A DNA stretch of 13,329 nucleotides from Beroe ovata (lineage: Eukaryota > Ctenophora > Nuda > Beroida > Beroidae). Of the stretch, positions 1-7,543 are shown piece after piece (the stretch's first letter is position 1; the number at the start of each line of letters is the position of its first letter). Under the pieces are notes generated by a model. It worked only from the letters and a program-made list of their open reading frames with translations. It was not told the DNA's origin and searched no databases. Both the position numbers and the translations under genes were made by a program. The stretch lies in the NCBI GenBank assembly GCA_946803715.1, contig CAMPET010000459.1, forward strand, positions 1-13,329, in the 5' to 3' direction.

Positions 1-244
1 TACGCAGCGCTAATTTGTATAATAGCGAGAACCTACCCTCTCCCTTACTATCTAATAGAGGAGCATCACTGCAACTCAACGATGAATTATGCAGTCCAAG
101 CCCTAATGATGGTTCTTTTCTTAATTTTGAAGATATAGCTTATTGAACCGCCGCTCTTGTGAGATATATTCTTCCACAGCTGTGCCCTCGGCGCTAGCAT
201 TATTATAACTGCCTGTTGCCTTATATTGTTTGACAAATGCGTCA
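1..244 (-). other. Possible exon or broken gene at the left edge
   Basis: On the minus strand a good acceptor (T-rich tract, then TTCAG ending at 245) is followed by an open frame of 40 codons that stops at 123-121. A second frame, shifted by -1, is open from just before that stop to the window edge and also reads like protein, with mixed composition and no low complexity. Together they could be an exon of a gene extending beyond position 1 that has one frameshift, an accessory ORF downstream of env, or chance. I recognise no domain. A purine-rich stretch lies inside the second frame, so the same bases may instead be the element's polypurine tract and LTR start. Confidence 0.25.
32..46 (-). 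promoter_or_regulatory. Candidate polypurine tract of the retroelement
   Basis: Read on the minus strand, these 15 bases are purines with a single T (AAGGGAGAGGGTAGG). They lie about 310 bases downstream of the env stop, where a gypsy-type element should have its plus-strand primer next to the 3' LTR. If correct, the LTR begins near position 31 and continues outside the window. No matching LTR start was found upstream of gag, so this rests on composition and position only. Confidence 0.3.
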
Positions 245-351
245 CTGAACAACAAAAATTTTTTTTTTGTTTTGATATATTTATGCTTTTTTCCTAAACT
301 ATTTGCGAATAATGATAATATATTGCAATTATAGAACATCGGTTACAAACA

Positions 352-2799
352 TTATGCCATAACCGGTGCCGAGGGGATAACACAGGCTGAGTCGGTGATA
401 CCATCTGTATTGTTGCAATTCTGACCCTGTAGTGGAGGATATATTGGTTTGGTTCGGCGACGCTTCTTCTTAGGTTGTATTTCTTCCCGACAATCCTGGT
501 CCGTTCGTGGTTCTATCTCGGATACTTCTTCAATACTGCGCAGTGTATTGACTGTATCTATTGCCGCCAAAGCTTGATAAGTCGGAGGAGGGAATTTCTG
601 TTGTCCGAAGGGCTGAATATGTATCATTTGACCTCTCCCCGGGAATGTAATATTGCTATTTCTGCAGTACATGATAAGCTTATAAATCATCCAGAGGAGT
701 AGAAGTGCTCCAATTACAGATCCTGCAATGATTAACGGCAACTTTAAATACTTCATCGGGTCTTTATAAAATTTTATGAATCTTCCTATTGAGTCAAGAA
801 TGGAGTTGGAGGTATCTATGTCAGCTGTTAAGTTGTGAATAATTCCTTGATGAAGTTCAATTTCTTTGATGATGGTATCTGATTCAAATGATGAGTCTAG
901 TAGCTGAGAAAGTTGTAGAACATGCGATAGGTTCTTTGACTGTAGGGACTCTATTTTTGCTGTGAATTTATCATCTACTGGGTTGTGTATTACTTGTTCA
1001 TGAACTTGTACCGCCATCATATTCTCTTTCCATGGTACCCAAAGTGTATTACTTTCACCAACTGTGAGTTTCAGAGTTTTGCTAGTTGCTTCATTGAGTT
1101 GAATGCCTGGATTGTCTTGTGATTTGTAGAAAATTTCTACTTCCGGTTGAGTGGATCTGACCAGGAGACCTCCTTTCAGATTTATGTAGGCCGTGTCACT
1201 TATACACTGATGAATTGTGCATTGCGAGATTGTTGATGAGGGTTGTTCATGCGTTTGGTCCAATGGTAGGTCGATACATGTGGACATGTCGCTCATCTGA
1301 AATACCGTGTTAGGACACACAGAAAACTGTCCGATGATGGGACAAGTGTCTAGTGGTAGCGTCAGAGATTGCCACTGTCCCTTGACGACGGTTGCTTGTT
1401 GAGGCATGTCAAAAACCAAACATTCTTCTGATGTGGAGTTTTGTCGTTCCACAAGAGATAAGAATCCCACTTGGAAGATCTGGTAGATGGGTAAGATCGT
1501 TTGCGTTTGCTGTATTAATGGATAAGCGATAATGAATTTGAACAGAAGTTGGTCCATATCAAAGTCAACCAATGTCACCTTTGCACTAGCATATAAAATC
1601 ATGGGTAAATGAGTCACCAAGTCATGAATAGGAGCAGACTTGTTAGCCATAGAGTAAGCAATCTGCTCTGGTGACAGGATTGTCGGCCTAAGTGTACCAC
1701 TGAGCTTTCCTTGGAGTGGATACACCAGAATATCATCCAGCTTTCGTATAATGTCATTGTACCATTGCTGATAATGCATTTCCAGTCTAGTGCATTCTAT
1801 CATTTGGTGGATTTGATCTATATCCTGTCGTATGTCCGCAATGTATCCCAGAATGTGGTTCTGAGTATTAAGAATTTGCTTCTGCCTATTATTGGTTTCT
1901 TGCAACTGTGCGGCAATTGTATCAACATCCTCTGCTATAGAGTCGACATAATTTTCCAATTTGTCCAGGTCCACTCTATTGGCAATCCCAAGTCCAAGTG
2001 CCGCCGTTGACATAGCTAGTGCAGCCCCTGCCATTGCTTCGGCCACGAATCGTTTTGGTCTTCTATTCTTGGAGTTTTGCACTGCATAATAACGCAGCTT
2101 TTTCCTATAGCATGGACCAGTAGGACGAATTAGTCTGCAAAGTTTATATTGTGAAATTTTTATGGCAGGTTGCAAGAGGTGAATGATGAGAGTTTTATAA
2201 CGATTCATGGATGCCCGATATTCCTTGTCAATGTTTTCCAGATACTGTGTGCAGTTGCTGGTGATGTTTGCTTGAGAAAGTGGTGGTATTCTAATGATCA
2301 CCGACATGAGTTCAATTGAATCGTACGAGATCAAAGTCCCTTTTCGTTCCATCACTATTCCTCTTGGCTCTATGACCTTATATTCAGCTTTCTTTTCCGA
2401 AGTCATTTGAGGGATGACCAAAGGTGCTGGAGTTGTTGGATCATCTGAAATTTCTGTTACCCATCTCGCTTCCATGACCCTTTCTTTTTGCGACAACTGC
2501 TCCCCATACTGCATAGAGAGCTCTGCAGCTATTTCAGGATTATGAGGATATCTATTGTGCATCTTCGCGTTGTATCTCTCAAAGGCCAATTGATCTTCAG
2601 GAGGCAAGGGCTTGTGATCATATGGACTATCTTCCCAGATGATGTCCCAATTTTCTCCAGTTAAGGGTTGGATGATGAGAAGAACCACTTGTAAAATCCG
2701 TAGGAGCACTGCCATTCTGCGTGTTAATATGTGGTTAATTAAACTAATTGTTTTTCTTCCTGGGAAGTACTGTATATAGCCTATAGATTGCACAGCCAT
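352..2799 (-). CDS. env: Retroelement envelope glycoprotein (Env), class-I-like fusion protein
   Basis: This 815-residue protein is the putative membrane fusion glycoprotein of the element. A hydrophobic signal peptide starts at Met29 (residues about 29-48); Met1 adds a 28-residue leader, and both Mets have A at -3 and G at +4. A furin-type site RRPKR (246-250) is followed by an Ala/Gly-rich hydrophobic fusion peptide (about 251-273) and a long coiled coil (about 277-333). A Cys-rich middle region holds several N-x-S/T sites. A second helical heptad region (about 612-676) precedes one transmembrane helix (about 687-711). The roughly 104-residue tail contains PPTY (738-741), KKKRRR (777-782), YPPL (787-790) and PSAP (809-812). 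The layout matches class I viral fusion proteins. The fusion peptide does not look like that of baculovirus F or Drosophila gypsy Env, so its viral origin is open. The gene lies 296 bases after pol and is presumably made from a spliced mRNA. Confidence 0.85.
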   Translation of the reverse strand: MAVQSIGYIQYFPGRKTISLINHILTRRMAVLLRILQVVLLIIQPLTGENWDIIWEDSPYDHKPLPPEDQLAFERYNAKMHNRYPHNPEIAAELSMQYGEQLSQKERVMEARWVTEISDDPTTPAPLVIPQMTSEKKAEYKVIEPRGIVMERKGTLISYDSIELMSVIIRIPPLSQANITSNCTQYLENIDKEYRASMNRYKTLIIHLLQPAIKISQYKLCRLIRPTGPCYRKKLRYYAVQNSKNRRPKRFVAEAMAGAALAMSTAALGLGIANRVDLDKLENYVDSIAEDVDTIAAQLQETNNRQKQILNTQNHILGYIADIRQDIDQIHQMIECTRLEMHYQQWYNDIIRKLDDILVYPLQGKLSGTLRPTILSPEQIAYSMANKSAPIHDLVTHLPMILYASAKVTLVDFDMDQLLFKFIIAYPLIQQTQTILPIYQIFQVGFLSLVERQNSTSEECLVFDMPQQATVVKGQWQSLTLPLDTCPIIGQFSVCPNTVFQMSDMSTCIDLPLDQTHEQPSSTISQCTIHQCISDTAYINLKGGLLVRSTQPEVEIFYKSQDNPGIQLNEATSKTLKLTVGESNTLWVPWKENMMAVQVHEQVIHNPVDDKFTAKIESLQSKNLSHVLQLSQLLDSSFESDTIIKEIELHQGIIHNLTADIDTSNSILDSIGRFIKFYKDPMKYLKLPLIIAGSVIGALLLLWMIYKLIMYCRNSNITFPGRGQMIHIQPFGQQKFPPPTYQALAAIDTVNTLRSIEEVSEIEPRTDQDCREEIQPKKKRRRTKPIYPPLQGQNCNNTDGITDSACVIPSAPVMA

Positions 2800-2852
2800 A
2801 GTTTCACATTGACGAATTTACACACGAATAACACATGTCATTAAATAATATC

Positions 2853-2864
2853 AGCTGTAAAATC
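2853..2864 (-). promoter_or_regulatory. Candidate splice acceptor for env mRNA
   Basis: On the minus strand, GATTTTACAG ends at 2855, some 55 bases upstream of the first env ATG (2799). In Drosophila gypsy-type errantiviruses Env is translated from a spliced subgenomic RNA, so an acceptor between pol and env is expected. The GTAAGT donor at 8846 is a possible partner. Other weaker AG sites exist nearby, for example just before Met29. The same 296-base spacer (2800-3095) holds a 12-bp palindrome (2943-2954) and otherwise nothing I can name. Confidence 0.35.
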
Positions 2865-3095
2865 ACGCATATGTATGTGTAAGTCAGAATCACCAATTCA
2901 TTAAGACATACACTGTGATTTAGAGATTCACTACTATGATAGCTTTTCGAAAAGAGCAACAACCATTAATAACAACTGGTTTTTCCAGATAGATTGTCTG
3001 TATTTCTACATTTTTAGTTTTTTCTATTTTTTAATTGATTTTGTATATAGAAGATCAAGAGTTATATGCAGTCAATAGATAAAAGTGCAGCGTTT

Positions 3096-5781
3096 TCAAA
3101 AGTGTCCGTAAACCCGTCCACTCCTTGTGGTACGGATATTGTCCATATCTGGAGGTTCCATTGTTATCTCCTCCTCTATATTTGGTGGTGCAATTGGTGT
3201 CTTGAAGGTAAGCGGAGGTGGTGGAGGCAGATTTTCTGTTAGTGAAATGATTGGCATCTCTATATTTTGATCAGGAGAGGAATCCTCATCCTCCTGTTCC
3301 CCATTTGACTTCTGCGTTGCTTCAGTTGCCGCTGTCTTAAGGTATTTACGGAGCGCCCAATCAGAAAGTTGACATTTCTTGGTTCTATTGAAATGAACCA
3401 GACACACTTCATATGGTGGTGTGAGATTTTCAACCTCATAGCTGATGTCCGATAGTTTGTTTATTATCTTGTAAGGACCCTTATATGGTTTCCTGAGCTT
3501 TGGGACCTTCTTATTTTCATAAATTCCTTTTAGAATCCAGACGAGATCTCCTACTAGATGTGGCTGACCATAAGCCTTTTTATCATAATGTTGCTTCATG
3601 TATTTAATTTTTCCCGCCGTTTTCTTGTTAGCACTATTGTAAACGTCAATGAAAGCAGATTCCAGCCAATTTACATAGTCATGTGGGCATAGAGGACTAT
3701 CAGACGGGAGTGGTCCAAACATTAGGTCCAATGGTAATCTGGCCTCTTCCCCGAACATCATACGGAAAGGTGTGTATCCCGTAGAGGAGTGTGGTTGACA
3801 GTTATAACTTAGGACAGTCAATGGAACATAGAGATCCCAGGACTTGGGTTTAGTGCCAGATTGCGCTGTAATAGCTTGTTCAAGAGTATGATGCCAACGT
3901 TCAACTGCTGAGTTGTTGAATGCACAGTAGGTATGGCTTCTGGTGTGTCGGATGCCCAATAACCGATAGAGATCAGCCATCAACTCAGAACAGAAATTAG
4001 CTCCATTGTCTGAGTGAATAGTTTGAGGAAGTCCAAACACAGAGAAGTGTTGATTGACTAGCGTTTTGGCGATAGTTTCACTTGTAGTATTGGATAGAGG
4101 CCATGCTCTTGCAAACTTGGTAAACGCACATATGGCTGTTAAGAGATACCTATTGTTACGCTGTGTGTTGTGAAACGGTCCGACTATATCGATTTGCAAT
4201 CGTTGCCACTTATGGTTAATTATGGTAGGTGCTAATGGGGCTTTAAGATTTTGCGGGTTCTTTTTAGTTTGTCCACATATGATACAACATCGCACATAAT
4301 GCTCAATCCTGTCTCGCATATTTATCCAGTGATACTTTCCTTTCAGTAAGTCCAATATCTTATGTGCGGATCTGTGACCTCCTGTCATTGAGTCATGAGA
4401 TAGCTTCATAATCGTAGGAATGAGGTGCTTAGGTACTACGATCCGCTCCACACCGTCTTTCCCTGTAAAATATAGACAGCCATCTCTGACTACAAGGTTA
4501 TCTTTCTTATTTAGATACCAGCGGATAGTGCCTGGTTCGGTAGCTAGTTCCTCAATAGTTGGTTTTCTGTCAGTACCTATGATGTCGATTAGAGCTTTGA
4601 TGTGCTTGTCTTTAATCTGGTGTTCCCGCACTTGTTGTTGTGGAACTAGCATGTCTTCAGATGTAACTGTAATGTTATTGATATTGTCAAATGTTCGTGA
4701 CAATGCGTCAGCACACGTGTTCAGCTTCCCTGGCTTGTAAACGATTTCATAGTTGAATTGTCCGAGTATTTCCAACCATCTCGCCACAATAGCTGGAGGG
4801 TCTTTGAAATTGTGTAACCAGATAAGTGGTTTGTGATCACACATCAGGGTTATCCTTTTTCCCATTAGGAGGTGTTTAAAGTGTTGCACAAAGTGAACTA
4901 TTGCATAAGCCTCCAGTTTCGTAGCAGAATATGATTTCTGACCCGGTTTGAGTGCCTGTGATGCGAATGCGACTGGTATCAGTTCTCCATTTCTGCGTAC
5001 TTGTAGTACTGCCCCTATTCCTTTCGCACATGCATCTGTAGTTAAAACCAAGTGCTCATCAGGTTTAGGAATTGCCAGTGTGTTTGGTGACGTTAGAAGT
5101 CTTTTCAACTCTTTGAACGCTAGATCCGCTTCAGTTGACCATAGGAAGTCTTTGTTGGTTTTGCAAGTCAGATCACAAATGGGTTTAGCAATTATGCCGT
5201 AATTAGGACAGAATTTTCGAAGGTATCCGAATAATCCAAGCGCTTGTCTGCATTCCTTGGGCGACTTTGGTATCGGATAATCCCTGATAGCCTTAATTTT
5301 GTCTTCTGTAGGGTAAATTCCCGCCTTGGATATCTTATGTCCCAGAAAGATGACTTCTGTTTGAAAGAGCTTAGTTTTCATAGCATGTATTTTAATATTG
5401 GCCTTATAGAGAAGTGTGAAAACTTTAATGAGGTTATCGAAATGTTGTTTGAATGTATCTCCATAGATAATAACGTCGTCCAAGTAACACATTGCCACAT
5501 GCTGTGGAACAGTAAGTATTTTATGCATGACTCTCATAAACTTTTGTGAGGCATTTGTTAGTCCCATCGGCATCACAGTGAATTTATATAAGCCAGTAGG
5601 TGTGATAATAGAAGACTTTTCTGAGTCCGAATCGCATAGCTGAAGCTGATGGTAGCCCATTTTAATGTCCAGGACACTGTAGAATTTACTATCCGGAATT
5701 GATGTCAACAAGTTAGTAATATGTGGCAAGGGATACGCGTCGAAAATGGTTTCTTTGTTGATTTTCCGATAATCCACGACC
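3096..5781 (-). CDS. pol: Pol exon 2: reverse transcriptase (main part), RNase H, integrase
   Basis: This is the larger part of the polyprotein. Residue numbers below count from an upstream in-frame ATG at 5927, which lies in the intron and is not the real start. RT has the first catalytic Asp at 87 and YLDD at 148-151. RNase H shows D297, E338, D363 and D406. Integrase has its HHCC zinc-binding set (H510, H517, C547, C550) and the catalytic triad D579, D639, E675, which gives the expected DD35E spacing. A GPY/F module follows (G816, P817, Y818), then a proline- and acid-rich tail with no recognised chromodomain. All key residues are present, so the enzyme set looks functional. The conserved RT block just after the acceptor at 5782 is contiguous only if 5782-6401 is removed. 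The open frame upstream of 5781 is read-through intron sequence without RT similarity. Confidence 0.93.
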
Positions 5782-6401
5782 CTGAAATAATACATACTAT
5801 TTATAGTGAAGTTTAAATGGATTGCTGCTGGCCATTTCAAACTATCATGCACAGAATTATGTGAGTACAATATTGGCTCCATTATGTTTGCCATTTCAAT
5901 GAAACAGCTGATTCTTATAACAATCATTACTTATACTGTAATAGTGTAATTTGGAGTGAGTGCTGTGTTACTATAATGATATCTCATAACTGAATTTTCA
6001 GTGCCAAACTAGACCCTGCATCGGACCTATCCCCTTGTCAGGTACCAGCTTTGAAGCCAGCCTCTACTCCTACAATTCCATTTAGGGAAAGGTCCCAAGT
6101 TCGCCCAGTGGCTGTGGTACATCCAAGGAGAGTAAGTTAATTAAATTACAATTGAGATATCTCCACCTATACAGTATACAAAGTGCGAAGTAGTTCTATT
6201 TATATCCTTTACTGCAAGTTTCATGCCACACACCCCCACACACATCGTACACCCTGCTGTATAACAGCCATGGGAACACACATCATACAGTATACAACCC
6301 TACACATACATAGTGAGCTCGCAGAGGTACGTGGTATCTGCCATTATCTAACTTATCCTACCCATTGCATACACACCGACATAGGTATATATTGTACTTA
6401 C
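5782..6401 (-). other. 620-nt spliceosomal-type intron within the RT core of pol
   Basis: RT homology stops at 6402 and resumes at 5781. The segment between starts with GTAAGT (6401-6396) and ends with TTATTTCAG (at 5782) on the minus strand. The interrupted codon has two bases on one side and one on the other, so removal keeps the frame exactly and brings two halves of a highly conserved RT block together. Read through unspliced, pro/RT ends at a TAA (6400-6398) inside the donor. The interior has a CA-rich simple stretch (about 6227-6251), a 13-bp direct repeat (6169-6181 and 6285-6297) and an exon-like block on the other strand. Introns are normally lost on retrotransposition, so this one was gained after insertion, is inefficiently spliced, or marks a locus that no longer transposes. 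Confidence 0.85.
6002..6131 (+). CDS. Exon-like block on the opposite strand, inside the pol intron
   Basis: On the plus strand, TGAATTTTCAG ends at 6001, and GTAAGT begins at 6132. The 130 bases between are visibly richer in G+C than the flanks (about half by eye). One frame is open throughout (43 codons, entered after one base); the other two contain stops. The predicted peptide is rich in Pro, Ser, Ala and Arg with no domain I recognise. A possible branch site (ATAACTG) lies just before the pyrimidine tract. It could be an exon of a host gene running antisense to the retroelement, or a captured host exon. The peptide is short and chance is possible, but the two strong splice signals together with the open frame and composition shift favour a real exon. 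Confidence 0.4.
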
Positions 6402-7543
6402 AAGCGATATGTTTTCTTGTCCGCTTTAGGCACTAAATGAATGCATGAGGACCATGGGCTATGACTGTCAACTAATATGCCTCTTTTCTTGAAGTCGTCT
6501 ATGATTCCGTCCAAAATGATCAGTTTATCTACCGTTAATGGCCTTGGTTTGTGGCGAATGGGCTTACAGTCAGTCTTTATCACCTGGCCTATATCTTTAT
6601 ATAAGCCTAATGGTTCATTCTCCAGAGCCATCACAAATTGTATTGGTTCCAACTCTTGAAAAAATGCCAATGTCTGATCTGTAGAGATTTGAAATGGAAA
6701 TCTTTGGAGGACAGACTTCAATAAGTCCCATCTCTTCGCCTTATCCGACTCCGAAAGTGGCAAATCCATTGCTGGTTCCGGCTTGAGCGTCATTGTATCA
6801 ATGTGATTGATTTGGTAGGAGTGTTGCATGGCTATGTCAGCATTTGTGTCATACCATCCCAGGACTTGATGGTGGTTTATCCATATTATGTCGTCACTAT
6901 CATTTATGTATCTCATTTTTCGTATGTTTGTTGTCAGTATTTGATGTTCCTCCGGTCTGTCTTTCTGTATTATAGAAAGTAAGTCAGTTTTGGGATTAGG
7001 AGAAAATGTCACTGGAATCCATGCCAATGAGTAAGGAGGTATTGCTGTTCTTTGGATGGCAGCCAATACTTTACAGTTGGGGCTGTATTTGACCTCTGGT
7101 ACAGATAGATGAGATATCGGCACTGTTAGATCGTCATAAAGTGTCACAGTATTATCAGTAAATGAAATTTGCGCTCGGGCCTCAGCCAGGAAGTGTGCAC
7201 CGATGATGAGATGTTGGGAGATTTCAGCCACAATGGCTTTTATAGAGACTGAAAGTCCCGCAATATTAATTTTTAGATTTGTGTGTCCATGTGTTGTCAG
7301 TTTTTGCTTGTCTGGACCCTGCAGGCACTGCGAGGAATCAATGAGCGTGATGTTTTGTTCTGTTCTCAAATTTTTAAATGTCGTATAGTTTATGATAGCA
7401 ATTGCATTACATCCCGTATCCAGCAATGTCGGAACTTCGCAATCGCCAATTTTGACTGTAATATATGGCAGAGTCTTAGAGGAAGATCCTATCTTGGTGT
7501 CGGTTGCCGATTGGCTGTCCGAAAATTTATCATGGTGTTTACG
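6402..7543 (-). CDS. pol: Pro-Pol exon 1: aspartic protease and N-terminal reverse transcriptase
   Basis: The frame is open from just after a TGA (7546-7544), overlaps the end of gag by about 55 bases and lies in the -1 frame relative to gag. No ATG is well placed, so it is most likely made as Gag-Pol by ribosomal frameshifting. The retropepsin active site is LLDTG, about 7429-7415. A conserved LIIGAHFL block follows about 70 residues later, typical of retroviral proteases. The downstream part holds the RT entry region, with the SPWSS block ending near 6430. The exon ends at 6402 with two bases of a split codon. Read without splicing, the frame terminates at 6398, giving a truncated Gag-Pro product with no RT catalytic residues. 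Confidence 0.9.

Noticed and set aside
5782-5927. The open frame upstream of the RT block, with an ATG at 5927, as the true start of pol exon 2
   Set aside because: The extra 48 or so residues show no RT similarity, and a strong acceptor sits exactly where the similarity begins, so this is read-through intron.
6227-6251. CA-rich stretch as a microsatellite or regulatory element
   Set aside because: It is too short and interrupted to call beyond simple-sequence character within the intron.
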